Shown: piece after piece, positions 29,223 through 38,260 of the stretch
How the letters are laid out: every line of letters begins with the position of its first letter
Position numbering within the stretch: position 1 is the stretch's first letter
Assembly: GCF_902726545.1 (NCBI RefSeq)
Contig: NZ_CACVAD010000037.1
Coordinates: 1-46,428 of the forward strand
Length of the DNA: 46,428 nucleotides
Direction of reading: 5' to 3'
Source: Yersinia artesiana
GTDB taxonomy: Bacteria; Pseudomonadota; Gammaproteobacteria; Enterobacterales; Enterobacteriaceae
Position numbers and translations under genes: made by a program
Notes under the pieces: generated by a model
Told to the model about the DNA's origin: nothing
The model's input: only the letters and a program-made list of their open reading frames with translations
Databases searched by the model: none

Positions 29223-31364
29223 TTAGAAATCAACGCTGGCACGCAAAACAAACTGCCGAGGCTCACCGACAGCAACACGCAAATTACCGCCACTGGATGG
29301 GTAATAGGTTTTATCAAAGAAGTTTTTCACATTGAGTTGCCATTTCACCCGATAATTATTTATCGGCAATGAATAGGAAATAAAGGCATCAGCCACCGTG
29401 TAATCATCTAAGGTAAAACTGTTGGCCGCATCACCGGCTCGCCGCCCAACATAGCGTGCGCCGGCACCAATTCGTAAGTCATCTCCGCCCTGCCAACCGG
29501 TCGATCCCAATGCTTGCGTCAGAAATATAGAGGCACTATTACGGGCCACATTAGTCATCTGATTGCCTTTATTATCAGGATCTTCTGTAACTCTGGCATC
29601 AGTATAAGCATAAGTGGCAATCGCACTTAAATTATCGGTCAATTGCCCTGCGACATCTAACTCAACCCCCTGCGAACGCACCTGACCCGCAGTCCGAGTC
29701 ACAGTTTCTCCATTAACTAACTCATTGACCATGACATTACGTTTTGCAATATCAAACAGTGCCAAAGTCCCCGTCACCCCATTGACTAATTCCACTTTGC
29801 TGCCGATCTCCCAAGACTTTCCTTGTTCCGGCGGCAGCGAATCAATCTGGGTGGCAATAGATGAATTAGGTTTGAAAGACTCACTGTAACTGCCATATAA
29901 AGAGACTTCTGGCGTCAGCTTATAAACCACTCCGGTGCGGGGAACTAATTTGCTATCAGAGCTATCAGTATTGGTAATGAATGGCCGGCCTTTACCCGCA
30001 AAAACATCAAAACGATCGTAACGTAAACCTGCCAGTACAATCCATTTATCGGTTAACTCAATGGAATCTTGCATAAACCAGCCATAGCTTTTCAGGTTTT
30101 CACGCTGGTCACTGTCTTTAGCGCTAACAGCCGTTGAAGGTGGCATCAAACCGTATACGGGATCATAGATATTAAAGTTTGAGTCCTTTTTACCGCGAAT
30201 CATATCACCACGATATGTGCGGTTATCTTCATAATCAAAACCAAACAGCATCTGATGACCCATGCCGCCCAAGTCGAGGTCACCATTGAGCGTCATCTGC
30301 ACGACCTGAGCGCGGCTAACCGCACTGGCAGTGGCGTCGGCCTGACGACTCAATACGCCAGTAATGGGATCTAGCAATAATGCACGGGCCTGGTTATCAC
30401 TATAACGATTGCGGTTATAGGCGTAAGTCAGGGAACTTTTCCAATTATCATTCAGCACCTGATCAATTTGCAGCGTGATATTGTCCTGATCGCCACGAGT
30501 GGCGTTATAGGTTTCATCAAAGCGGCGGTCACGCGGAGTATCTACCGGTTTCCCGGTGCGGCTATCAATAATGGTGCCGCGATCAAAGGGGGTGAGATAT
30601 TCCATATGCTCATAAGCCACACGCACTGTAGTTGTGTCACCAAACCACATAACCGATGGCGCAACGACTGTTTGACGATTACGCCCAAAGTTGCGCCAAT
30701 AATCCGTTTCGTCGTGATCGACAATCATTCGATACGCGAAACCAGATTGCCCCAATGGGCCAGTGACATCCAACTGCCCGCCGCCGCCTTTAAAACTGCT
30801 GCCCCACCCTTCGATATGTGTTTGCTGCACTAACTGTGGTTTCTTGGTAATCATATTGATCACCCCACCCGGCTCCCCCATGCCATATAACATTGAGGCC
30901 GGGCCTTTCAGCACTTCGACCCGCTCCGTGGTGGGGGTGAAATTACGTGCCTGGGCTGAGCGCACCCCATCGCGTAAGATGGAGCCATCACGGTTATCAC
31001 CAAACCCACGTTTGATCAGTGCATCTTGCGTTCCACCCAATGTATTCGATTGAGTAATACCGCTGACGTTATACAGCGCCTCATCAATGTTTCTTGCTGC
31101 CTGATCACGCAATACTTGCCGTGGAACCACATTAACCGCCTGCGGCACATTCAGCAGATTGGTTTCAGTGCGCGTCCCGGTAACACTGCTGGTTGGCTGA
31201 TAGCTTTGTGTGTCAGCTTCACGCTGCTGCCCAATCACCACTATTTTGGTTTTTTCTTCGCTATTCTTAGTTGCTGCTTGAGAATCAGCAGCTTGGGCCA
31301 TTGGCCCCATGACAAGCAGCGGCAGGCTGCACCAGTACCGATGCTGGCGCTTAATTATTTTCAT
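29223..31364 (-). CDS. TonB-dependent siderophore receptor
   Basis: This is a 713-residue outer-membrane receptor for an iron-siderophore complex. A signal peptide (CSLPLLVMGPMAQAA) is followed by a TonB-box-like KIVVIG, the plug domain (NVPQAVNVVPRQVL, RGFGDNRDGSILRDG, VEVLKGPASMLYGMGEPGGVINMITKKP), and the 22-strand barrel with NVKNFFDKTYYPS and a terminal Phe (RASVDF). The plug motifs place it in the hydroxamate receptor group (FhuA/FhuE/FoxA-like), but the ligand cannot be fixed. Its start overlaps the stop of the upstream binding-protein gene by 14 bases, so the two are translationally coupled under the Fur box at 32504. Confidence 0.93.
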   Translation of the reverse strand: MKIIKRQHRYWCSLPLLVMGPMAQAADSQAATKNSEEKTKIVVIGQQREADTQSYQPTSSVTGTRTETNLLNVPQAVNVVPRQVLRDQAARNIDEALYNVSGITQSNTLGGTQDALIKRGFGDNRDGSILRDGVRSAQARNFTPTTERVEVLKGPASMLYGMGEPGGVINMITKKPQLVQQTHIEGWGSSFKGGGGQLDVTGPLGQSGFAYRMIVDHDETDYWRNFGRNRQTVVAPSVMWFGDTTTVRVAYEHMEYLTPFDRGTIIDSRTGKPVDTPRDRRFDETYNATRGDQDNITLQIDQVLNDNWKSSLTYAYNRNRYSDNQARALLLDPITGVLSRQADATASAVSRAQVVQMTLNGDLDLGGMGHQMLFGFDYEDNRTYRGDMIRGKKDSNFNIYDPVYGLMPPSTAVSAKDSDQRENLKSYGWFMQDSIELTDKWIVLAGLRYDRFDVFAGKGRPFITNTDSSDSKLVPRTGVVYKLTPEVSLYGSYSESFKPNSSIATQIDSLPPEQGKSWEIGSKVELVNGVTGTLALFDIAKRNVMVNELVNGETVTRTAGQVRSQGVELDVAGQLTDNLSAIATYAYTDARVTEDPDNKGNQMTNVARNSASIFLTQALGSTGWQGGDDLRIGAGARYVGRRAGDAANSFTLDDYTVADAFISYSLPINNYRVKWQLNVKNFFDKTYYPSSGGNLRVAVGEPRQFVLRASVDF

Positions 31365-32475
31365 TTTCTAACTGACTCCAATAAATCCCTGAGAAAGGTA
31401 ACGGCAAAAATTGTTGATATAATTGTTGGAAAGTTTGTTGCGGGTTGATATCGGTAAAGAGGTCTGGATAGAAGGCCTTAGCAAACATTTCTACTGCCAC
31501 AACGTGATAGGGGCTGAGGTAGAAATTGTGCCAGATACTGTAGGCCCGCCCCTGTGTTACCGCGTTAAGATGAGAGAGGATCGGTTGTTCTGATAGCACC
31601 TGTTGGAAGCTGTGCTGTGCCTGTTCAGCATTAACCAGCGGCCCTAATTGTAAACTTGAGAAGCGTTTTCCGGTCGGGCCTGCCATGCCTGTTGCAATAT
31701 AAATATCGGGATTGGCTTGCAGCACATTTTCTGGATTCAGCTCACCATAAACAGTATTAATTCGAGAAATGGCAATATTGTCGCCGCCGGCAAAAGCAAT
31801 CAAATCGCCAAGATTGCCTTTAGAGGCCGTGGTACAACAACTTTCACGTCGCCCAAGATGCAAATGCAACATGACCGTTGGTTTTCGCCCTTGATAATGG
31901 GCAAGACGTTGCTGGATAAGTTGCATATGCTGCTGATAGAAATTGATAAATTGTTCAGCACGGGCTTGGCGATTAAGCACTTCGCCTAAAAGTTTAATAC
32001 TGGGAATCGTGTGTTTTAACAAATCGACCCGCAAATCTACATAGATAACCGGAATACCGGCTTTCGTCAGCCCCGCAAGCACCCCGTCATCGCCCTCAGC
32101 GCGGGCAAATCGCGGCAGAATAATCAGATCAGGTTGTAATTGAATTAAACGCTCAACATTTATCTGGCGAATATTTCCACTACCAATTATTGGAATCTTG
32201 GCGATTTCAGGGAATTTTTGGGTGTAAAGCTGCCAGCTTTGCGCATCAAAACGCTCAAGATCTGCGGGCCAACCAATAACACGCTGTGCAGGATTGCCGG
32301 GTTCTAATAACGCCAATGTATATAACATCCGGCTTTCACCCAGAATAATACGCTGCGGGTTATCCGGTACGGTGACCTGACGACCGAGAATATCGGTAAC
32401 ACTTTTTGCCTGGCTGGTGAGAGTGAAACTTAACAGGCAAAAAACCAATAGAATTTGAAAATAGCGCATGCACAT
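31351..32475 (-). CDS. Periplasmic iron-siderophore binding protein (ABC type)
   Basis: This is a 374-residue exported class III (FepB/BtuF-type) binding protein. A signal peptide (ILLVFCLLSFTLTSQA) is followed by VTDILGRQVTVPDNPQRIIL, QLQPDLIILPRF, GLTKAGIPVIYVDLR, GNLGDLIAFAGGDNIA and LQANPDIYIATG. It should carry the ligand from the receptor encoded next to an inner-membrane permease, but no permease or ATPase gene adjoins it. Starts are possible at GTG 32478, ATG 32475 or ATG 32469; none has a good ribosome site, and 32469 starts nearest the signal peptide. A Fur-like site just upstream suggests iron repression. Confidence 0.88.
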   Translation of the reverse strand: MCMRYFQILLVFCLLSFTLTSQAKSVTDILGRQVTVPDNPQRIILGESRMLYTLALLEPGNPAQRVIGWPADLERFDAQSWQLYTQKFPEIAKIPIIGSGNIRQINVERLIQLQPDLIILPRFARAEGDDGVLAGLTKAGIPVIYVDLRVDLLKHTIPSIKLLGEVLNRQARAEQFINFYQQHMQLIQQRLAHYQGRKPTVMLHLHLGRRESCCTTASKGNLGDLIAFAGGDNIAISRINTVYGELNPENVLQANPDIYIATGMAGPTGKRFSSLQLGPLVNAEQAQHSFQQVLSEQPILSHLNAVTQGRAYSIWHNFYLSPYHVVAVEMFAKAFYPDLFTDINPQQTFQQLYQQFLPLPFSGIYWSQLENENN

Positions 32476-32503
32476 CACATAATCTAAAAAAACAGGTGCG
32501 CAT

Positions 32504-32524
32504 GGTAATCATTATCATTGATAT
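32504..32524 (-). promoter_or_regulatory. Fur box of the binding-protein/receptor operon
   Basis: The plus strand reads GGTAATCATTATCATTGATAT. The segment GGTAATCATTATC matches the right two-thirds of the Fur consensus GATAATGATAATCATTATC at 12 of 13 bases, and the ATCATT hexamer repeats. It lies 30 bases upstream of the first gene of an iron-uptake pair. Confidence 0.75.
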
Positions 32525-32580
32525 TTTCAATTGTATTGGCTATGACGCAAGAATATGACAGGAATAATCAGGCTAAGCCT

Positions 32581-33138
32581 CTAACGAGGCTGACAAATAT
32601 AGACTAAAGCAGGAGGGAAATTGCGGACCACCCGTATCTTTCTCCAGGTGAAATAGCGAGATAATAGAGGTTCGGAAAGATGGCTGTACTGGAATAACAC
32701 CAAAACGCCCTTGTTGGCCCGCAAACGTTGCTGGGCCTGCTGTAATATCTTGATACTTATCTTGGTTGGGATTGATAATAGTGGCAAACAGCAAAATACC
32801 GCATCGTAATCTTGATCCAATTGTTCTGCGGAACGAAAAGCGACCTGCAAGCGCGGATCATTAATCTGATGCAATGAATGCACAAAGTGTGGCTGGATTT
32901 CGTAAGCCTGCAAACGCGAGCTTTCTGACATATGCGACAAAATACGCTTGGTCAGCACCCCATCAGCCGCCCCTAGCTCAGCAATATTAAGGTTTTTTTT
33001 CCAATCCACCTGATTCAACATTGCCTGACATAACCAAGGCGAGGAAGGGGCCAAGGTGCCAACAGTGCGTGGTGAGGCAATAAAACGCTGTAAATAAGAG
33101 AACTGACTTTTAAAATTACGCCGTACAGTGTTTAACAT
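32581..33138 (-). CDS. Class I SAM methyltransferase, phospholipid N-methyltransferase-like
   Basis: This is a 185-residue SAM-dependent methyltransferase. The N-terminal ASPRTVGTLAPSSPWLCQAM is the feature of PmtA-type phospholipid N-methyltransferases and related rRNA-methyltransferase-like enzymes. Motif I is IAELGAADGVLTKRIL, and YDAVFCCLPLLS and LVLFQYSHLS follow. It may act on phosphatidylethanolamine or a related lipid; its real substrate is unknown. The ATG follows GAGGAACGG. It runs in the same direction as the iron-uptake pair but upstream of the Fur box, so it is probably separate. Confidence 0.75.
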   Translation of the reverse strand: MLNTVRRNFKSQFSYLQRFIASPRTVGTLAPSSPWLCQAMLNQVDWKKNLNIAELGAADGVLTKRILSHMSESSRLQAYEIQPHFVHSLHQINDPRLQVAFRSAEQLDQDYDAVFCCLPLLSIPTKISIKILQQAQQRLRANKGVLVLFQYSHLSEPLLSRYFTWRKIRVVRNFPPALVYICQPR

Positions 33139-33271
33139 AGCCGTTCCTCGGGAAACCGGATGGTCTACAATAACACCTTATTTTCCTTAAGTTCTCATTA
33201 AGATTGCTCTAAGAGTTAACTATTTTTTGTCTATAAATAGAAGAAATCTGATGTTATGAATGCTCACAGCA

Positions 33272-33327
33272 ATAAAAAAATCAAGCCCGATATAACAATA
33301 ATTCGTAATTGTCATATCGGGCTTTTA
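33272..33327 (-). terminator. Strong Rho-independent terminator of the YdgH/BhsA-family gene
   Basis: AAGCCCGATATAACAAT and ATTGTCATATCGGGCTT form a 17-bp stem with one mismatch around an eight-base loop. On the minus strand it is followed by GATTTTTTTATT; on the plus strand TTTTAATC follows. It may work both ways. Confidence 0.88.
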
Positions 33328-33382
33328 ATCAATACCAATACTGTATCTAACTATTTCGTTAACACTTATTGACGATAAAAGA

Positions 33383-33652
33383 TTAACGGTAAATTTCAGC
33401 GCTGGCACTGTAATTACTCGAATCACCGGGGTTACTGATACCAATAATTCGGTAGTGACTGGCCCCATCAGCATCCGCTTTCGCCTTCAGTGCTGACTCG
33501 ACATCCATCGGTGACCCACTGACATTAGAAAGAGAAATAACCCCGATACTTTGTAATTTAGTTGCTTGTTCTGAGCTGACTTCTTGCGCAGCCATAGTGG
33601 CGAATGATGCGGTAGCAATAAGTGCAGCTGCGATGACTGGTAGTAGTTTCAT
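33383..33652 (-). CDS. YdgH/BhsA/McbA-like (DUF1471) periplasmic protein
   Basis: This is an 89-residue secreted protein. A signal peptide (KLLPVIAAALIATASFATMAA) is followed by a small domain of the BhsA/McbA type: QSIGVISLSNVSGSPMDVESALKAKADADGASHYRIIGISN...SASAEIYR. Members of this family are stress-induced periplasmic proteins linked in E. coli to biofilm, copper and acid responses; the role here is unknown. The ATG at 33652 is chosen because GGAG lies seven bases upstream; an ATG four codons earlier has no ribosome site. It is a single-gene unit with a strong terminator. Confidence 0.88.
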   Translation of the reverse strand: MKLLPVIAAALIATASFATMAAQEVSSEQATKLQSIGVISLSNVSGSPMDVESALKAKADADGASHYRIIGISNPGDSSNYSASAEIYR

Positions 33653-33806
33653 AATATGCTCCAACTGACGGGTTATATGTAATGTCTTTGTGAGGTTAAT
33701 TATGAGTGAACCAATGCAAGGGGACGTAATGCTATGTAAAGAAGACTAATCATTGTGAGGAGAATAAGGAGGAAATAAAAATATCTATGTCGCAGGAGAA
33801 TATGAA

Positions 33807-33846
33807 TAAAAAAACAGGGACGCCAGTATAATATACCGCCGTCCAG
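33807..33846 (-). terminator. Rho-independent terminator of yafE
   Basis: On the minus strand GGACG pairs with CGTCC, and an inner GGTATA/TATACT extends the stem. It is followed by CTGTTTTTTTATT, eight bases past the yafE stop. Confidence 0.75.
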
Positions 33847-33854
33847 TTATATAT

Positions 33855-34625
33855 TTAGCTACGCTTTGCAACAATCATCATAATATCACTGGTGAAAGAA
33901 CCATCAGTTTGAATCTCATAATGATTAATAACGCTATCAGATGCTGATTTCTGTAACTCACGAATGGCGGTAGCGAAATGTGCCGGTGTGCGCATTCGGG
34001 CAATCCAACTACTGAACTCCAAATATAACCTATCGGATGTCACTTCATTAATGATCAATCCAGCCTCGCTAAACAGCGCCAACCATTCGCCCGGCGCGTA
34101 ATTACGAACATGCGAGGTATCACGTAAAACCTCCACAGTTTGCAGATAAATATCTAACACAGGATGACCGGGCGAAACCACATCCATAAATATCACCTTG
34201 CCACCGGGGCGTAATACTCGCTTAACTTCGCGCATAGCCTGGCCCACATCATGCCAGTGGTGAGCTGAATAGCGGCTGATGACAATATCAAAGCTCTGAT
34301 CATCAAAGGGTAATGATTCAGCCAACCCTTGCTTTACTTCAATATTAGTCAGCTTTTTATCCGCAGCGGCCTGGCTGACAACATCCAGCATTTGAGCTGA
34401 AAGATCATAAGAAACCACTGTCTTTACCGCCACCGCCGCGGTAAAACTGGCGTGCCCTGCACCACAGCCGAGATCAAGCAAACAGGCATCAGCATGGGGT
34501 TGCAGTAGTGCCGCCAGGCGCTGTAAATCTTTACCTTGAGCATGAACTGTACTGGTTAAATAGGCATTTGCCTGATCACCAAACTGTCTTTCAACGGCAT
34601 CTTTGTGGCTATTTTGCGTCGTCAT
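33855..34625 (-). CDS. yafE: YafE-like SAM-dependent methyltransferase
   Basis: This is a 256-residue class I methyltransferase nearly collinear with E. coli YafE: VERQFGDQANAYLTSTVHAQG, motif I LLDLGCGAGHASF, VVSYDLSAQMLDVV, ISRYSAHHWHDVGQAMREVKRVLRPGGKVI and LEFSSWIARMRTP. The Methyltransf_11 core resembles UbiE/BioC, but the substrate is not established. The ATG at 34625 has GGGGAT upstream. It is divergent from the GNAT gene and ends at a good terminator, so it is monocistronic. Confidence 0.9.
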   Translation of the reverse strand: MTTQNSHKDAVERQFGDQANAYLTSTVHAQGKDLQRLAALLQPHADACLLDLGCGAGHASFTAAVAVKTVVSYDLSAQMLDVVSQAAADKKLTNIEVKQGLAESLPFDDQSFDIVISRYSAHHWHDVGQAMREVKRVLRPGGKVIFMDVVSPGHPVLDIYLQTVEVLRDTSHVRNYAPGEWLALFSEAGLIINEVTSDRLYLEFSSWIARMRTPAHFATAIRELQKSASDSVINHYEIQTDGSFTSDIMMIVAKRS

Positions 34626-34768
34626 TGCATCCCCATTTTATGATTTAACCATCTGATTTACTTTATCTATCTTATTACCTAAAAGGCGTTAAAATGTTTT
34701 TCGGAATTAAATCTACTCTATCCAAAACTGAACAATCACAATAGCGCTTTTTCATTAGGGAAAACATC

Positions 34769-35263
34769 ATGGTAATACTTAGAGCAATGCGTACTGACGA
34801 ACTCAGTGACTATCGGAATTTATTTATTACCGAATATGCACAGGATTTATCGTCCAACAGTGGTTATAGCAGCGAACAGGCCTTCGCTCATGCCAGCCAT
34901 AGCTTTGATAGCTATCTACCAGAGGGTGTTAATAGCCCTGACGATCATTTGTATTGCATCGAAAATAAAAGCAATATCGGCCAAGATAGCCAACTGGTGG
35001 GCTATTTATGGTTCGGATTGGGTAAAAACGATAGCGCGGCCTTTATTAAAGATTTTTATGTGCTGCCACAGTGTCAGCGCAAAGGATATGGCTCGGCCTG
35101 TTTACAGGAATTGGAAAAATTGCTGGTGGCTCAAGATATATTTGAGATAAAGCTACGCGTCGCGGCGGATAACCCACAGGCAAAGAGACTCTATGAGCAA
35201 ATGGATTTTTTGGTGACGGGCTTTAATATGTCCAAATCGCTACAACCAATGGACAAATCATAA
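34769..35263 (+). CDS. GNAT-family N-acetyltransferase
   Basis: This is a 164-residue acetyl-CoA-dependent transferase. The core has FIKDFYVLPQCQRKGYGSACLQELEKLL, the acetyl-CoA loop motif Q-R-K-G-Y-G, then LRVAADNPQAKRLYEQMDFLVTGFNMSK, the usual motif B. The substrate is unknown. The ATG follows AGGGAAAA. It is divergent from yafE. The 144 bases after it contain nothing I recognise. Confidence 0.88.
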   Translation: MVILRAMRTDELSDYRNLFITEYAQDLSSNSGYSSEQAFAHASHSFDSYLPEGVNSPDDHLYCIENKSNIGQDSQLVGYLWFGLGKNDSAAFIKDFYVLPQCQRKGYGSACLQELEKLLVAQDIFEIKLRVAADNPQAKRLYEQMDFLVTGFNMSKSLQPMDKS

Positions 35264-35407
35264 TAGGCATAAAGGCAATATTAAGGATGCGCTTGCAGGT
35301 CAGCAAACGAAAATAGATAAAAGGCTGAGAATCGGACGAACAGTTCATCAGGATTGTTGCCTGCTGTTCCTCTGATAAATCAGTCTAATCCAAGTGTGGA
35401 CGTGAGA

Positions 35408-35662
35408 TTAAACCATTTTATCATCACCCATCTGTTGCAGTTGATCTTTGTAAGACTTCACTTTCTGGCGTTTCTTCATCCAGATAGAAAATGACACAAC
35501 AAAAATCCCACCCGCCAGGGTTAATACACCTAACTCATGTTGATAAAACAGCATAATAATGAAATAGACAGCAGATATAATTGCTACCCATTTAGCCGAA
35601 TGACCAATAGAGCTTTTCTCATCGGTCAAACGGCGGATACTCTCTTCCTCACTGATCCCCAT
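35408..35662 (-). CDS. Small two-helix inner-membrane protein, unknown function
   Basis: This 84-residue protein is not assigned to a family. A polar N-terminus (SEEESIRRLTDEKSS) is followed by two hydrophobic helices at about 24-42 (KWVAIISAVYFIIMLFY) and 46-62 (LTLAGGIFVVSFSIWM), then a basic tail (KKRQKVKSYKDQLQQM). The ribosome site AAGGAGG is excellent, which supports a real gene. It runs in the same direction as ycgR and lies 170 bases downstream of it. Confidence 0.75.
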   Translation of the reverse strand: MGISEEESIRRLTDEKSSIGHSAKWVAIISAVYFIIMLFYQHELGVLTLAGGIFVVSFSIWMKKRQKVKSYKDQLQQMGDDKMV

Positions 35663-35834
35663 ACTTAATCCTCCTTATTGTTCAGCTTATAATATTGGGG
35701 CAGTTGCATGATAATTCAACATATTTTTCAGTTTTTATTTTGTTAAGTCGAGATAGCGCTGATTGACTATCCCGACTCAGTTGATATTAGCTACAAAATG
35801 ATACGTAAAACGTTCAGTCAAAAGGGGAGGAAGA

Positions 35835-36584
35835 TTAAATACTATCCTGAAATTTTCGCGCCTTGGCTGTTTGCTGTTTTTCCAGTTCAAAAATAGCCCG
35901 TTGCAATCCTTTTTCCTGGATGGGGCTTAAACGAGGAAATTTAAAACTCAGGCGCTGCATGGTGAGGGTTTCGCCTTTGTTGTTCACCACTTGTTTATCG
36001 ATAGCTCGGATAAACTGTAAATCCAATTTAAAAATACCAAAACCACATAAATCAACTGACACATCGCGCAGAATGCCACAATTCTGGACAGGGAACTCAC
36101 TACCTTTCACGGCATACACCCCCATTCCCCCCAAAGAAACATCAGCCAGTGTGTATGAGAATTTACTGCCGTCGACAAATTTTCCGGTGCAATAATAAGC
36201 GGGCCATTGAGGTATGTTTACCCGAAAATATTCCCGACGTTGAATAAAGTAGAGGCTGTCAGGAATGGAGGTACTGAAAGCAGGTAAAGATAAATATTGT
36301 ATTTCTTTCAGTGGATTGCAGGTAAATTCAATTTTTGCGCCTGTCGGCTCGGCAATAACTGTTAGTTGACTGGCAGCAAGTGCCGCAATGTTCTCATGAG
36401 CTACGCTGCCAAAATCAAAAATAAATTGATTCGTCTCAGGAACGACATCCAGAATACGACTAATAAATTGCCCGCGAGCATGAACTATCATCACTGCGGT
36501 ATCATTCTTCTTTAAATCACGAAGAATTGCACAAATCGCTAATTTATTGGTTTTTACAAAATTATCTTTAGACGTTTCGCTCAC
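35835..36584 (-). CDS. ycgR: YcgR, c-di-GMP-binding flagellar brake protein
   Basis: With cyclic di-GMP bound, YcgR docks on the flagellar motor and slows swimming. The 249-residue product has the N-terminal YcgR domain (residues about 1-110) and a C-terminal PilZ domain with both ligand motifs: QRREYFRVN (RxxxR) and LADVSLGGMG (D/NxSxxG). The family identity is therefore firm. The start is GTG at 36582-36584; no ATG precedes it in frame. No flagellar genes adjoin, as is usual for ycgR. Confidence 0.92.
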   Translation of the reverse strand: MSETSKDNFVKTNKLAICAILRDLKKNDTAVMIVHARGQFISRILDVVPETNQFIFDFGSVAHENIAALAASQLTVIAEPTGAKIEFTCNPLKEIQYLSLPAFSTSIPDSLYFIQRREYFRVNIPQWPAYYCTGKFVDGSKFSYTLADVSLGGMGVYAVKGSEFPVQNCGILRDVSVDLCGFGIFKLDLQFIRAIDKQVVNNKGETLTMQRLSFKFPRLSPIQEKGLQRAIFELEKQQTAKARKFQDSI

Positions 36585-36697
36585 CAGCCATCCCCATCTT
36601 TAATTTATTGCTCTGGCTACCCAGATTATTATTAAGAAGCATGTAAATATCCGACATCGTTATCGGCAGATTTTGGCGAAACTTTAGTTATTATTTT

Positions 36698-36734
36698 ATA
36701 CCCTAAATAATTCGAGTTGCAGGAAGGCGGCAAG
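36698..36734 (+). repeat. Truncated ERIC element (one end only)
   Basis: ATACCCTAAATAATTCGAGT continues into TGCAGGAAGGCGGCAAG. I recognise this as the terminal 37 bases of the roughly 127-bp ERIC repeats of Yersinia. The rest of the element, including the core with the long inverted repeat, is missing. It abuts a gene remnant directly. Confidence 0.65.
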
Positions 36735-36922
36735 CCTTTTTACCGATTGTTGCCAGTCAGGAATTCGCTTTGCAGCTTCATTGTGATCCGCGTACGTTAT
36801 TGCTGCAACTATTGGCGGTATCGAATACCACGGATGGGGTGATTGTGGATTTCTCGGTAATTACCTTTAACCCGGTTGATTATAAAATCAGTTATTATCT
36901 TAAACGCCACCCGCTGGATTAA
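36735..36922 (+). pseudogene. C-terminal remnant of a GntR/UTRA-type regulator
   Basis: An open frame of about 60 codons ending in TAA has no start codon of its own. It reads FLPIVASQEFALQLHCDPRT, then a stretch rich in Leu, then GVIVDFSVITFNP and YKISYYLKRHPLD. The last part resembles the C-terminal strand-helix region of UTRA ligand-binding domains in GntR regulators. Everything upstream is replaced by the ERIC end. It looks like the tail of a deleted gene. The UTRA assignment is by eye and moderate. The rest of 36585-36991 holds only the proA terminator. Confidence 0.5.
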
Positions 36923-36965
36923 ATTTAAAAATAAAGCGACATTGGCGGATGCCAAATATCGCTTT
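36922..36965 (-). terminator. Rho-independent terminator of proBA
   Basis: On the minus strand AAAGCGA-TTGGC pairs with GCCAA-TCGCTTT, with a small internal loop, followed by ATTTTTAAATTT, 27 bases after the proA stop. Confidence 0.75.
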
Positions 36966-36991
36966 ACTGAATAACGCCGATTCGTAATAAA

Positions 36992-38251
36992 TTAGCTACG
37001 AACTAAATCATCGCCGTAACCAATCCACTTATAGGTTGTCAATGCATCCAACCCCATTGGGCCACGAGCATGGAGTTTTTGTGTGCTGACTGCCACTTCT
37101 GCGCCCAAGCCAAACTGCCCACCATCAGTGAAACGCGTGCTGGCATTGACATAAACGGCTGATGAATCAACCGCGCGAACAAAATGTTCAGCATTGCCAA
37201 GTGAGCGCGTCAAAATAGCATCAGAATGACTGGTGCCATGTTCACGGATATGGTCGATGGCAGCATTGATGTCAGCCACAATCTCCACATTGAGATCCAG
37301 AGATAGCCATTCATCATCATAATCAGCAGCTTCTACCGCCACGACCCTGGCTTGGCCTTCCGCCAAAAACGGCATAGCTTGCGGGCTGGCATGCAATGTC
37401 ACACCAAAGGCATGCATTCTGTCACTCAATGCCGGTAGGAAACGCGCAGCAATGTCTTGGTGGACAAGCAAGGTTTCCAATGAGTTACATGCACTTGGCC
37501 GCTGAATTTTAGCGTTTTCAATCACTAACAAGGCTTTTTCAACATCCGCGCTTTCATCGACAAAAGTATGGCAAACACCGATGCCGCCGGTGATAACCGG
37601 AATGGTCGATTGCTCACGACATAATTTATGTAAGCCCGCTCCGCCGCGTGGGATCAACATGTCGATATAGTTGTCCATCCGCAGTAATTGAGTCACTAAC
37701 TCACGATCCGGGCTTTCAATCGCCTGCACCGCCGCGGGTGGTAAACCACATTGCTCCAGCGCTTGCTGGATAACTTTTACTGTTGCCTGATTGGTGTGGT
37801 GCGTCTCTTTACCGCCGCGCAAAATAACCGCGTTGCCGGTTTTCAAGCATAAGCTGGCCACATCAATCGTCACATTAGGGCGTGCTTCATAAATGACACC
37901 AATCACTCCCAGCGGGACACGGCGGCGTTCAAGTTTCAAACCACTATCGAGTAAGCTACCGTCAATAACCCGGCCAACAGGGTCATTCAGGCGACATACC
38001 TGACGCACATCATTAGCAATGGCAGCTAAACGTGCAGGACTTAGTAGCAATCTGTCCAGCAGCGCCTCACTCATACCGCTGTCACGGGCAGCCGCCATAT
38101 CTTGTTCGTTGGCCTGTAAAATGGCCTGACTTTCAGATTCCAGCAGATTTGCAATCACGGCCAAAGCTTGATTCTTCTTTGCCGTACTCAACATTGCCAA
38201 TTGCCAGGAAGCCTGTTTAGCGGCTTTCCCCATCTGTTCCAGCATGCTCAT
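36992..38251 (-). CDS. proA: Gamma-glutamyl phosphate reductase
   Basis: ProA reduces gamma-glutamyl phosphate to glutamate semialdehyde with NADPH, the second step of proline synthesis. The 419-residue product (E. coli 417) has [31 protein letters not shown], the active Cys in [16 protein letters not shown], and [22 protein letters not shown]. The ATG at 38251 has AAGGAG five bases upstream; an ATG two codons later is the E. coli-type start. It follows proB by nine bases. Confidence 0.97.
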   Translation of the reverse strand: MSMLEQMGKAAKQASWQLAMLSTAKKNQALAVIANLLESESQAILQANEQDMAAARDSGMSEALLDRLLLSPARLAAIANDVRQVCRLNDPVGRVIDGSLLDSGLKLERRRVPLGVIGVIYEARPNVTIDVASLCLKTGNAVILRGGKETHHTNQATVKVIQQALEQCGLPPAAVQAIESPDRELVTQLLRMDNYIDMLIPRGGAGLHKLCREQSTIPVITGGIGVCHTFVDESADVEKALLVIENAKIQRPSACNSLETLLVHQDIAARFLPALSDRMHAFGVTLHASPQAMPFLAEGQARVVAVEAADYDDEWLSLDLNVEIVADINAAIDHIREHGTSHSDAILTRSLGNAEHFVRAVDSSAVYVNASTRFTDGGQFGLGAEVAVSTQKLHARGPMGLDALTTYKWIGYGDDLVRS

Positions 38252-38260
38252 GCTTGCTCC

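Noticed and set aside
35264-35407. Short open stretch after the GNAT gene considered as a gene remnant.
   Set aside because: Translation in all frames gave no recognisable motif and early stops.
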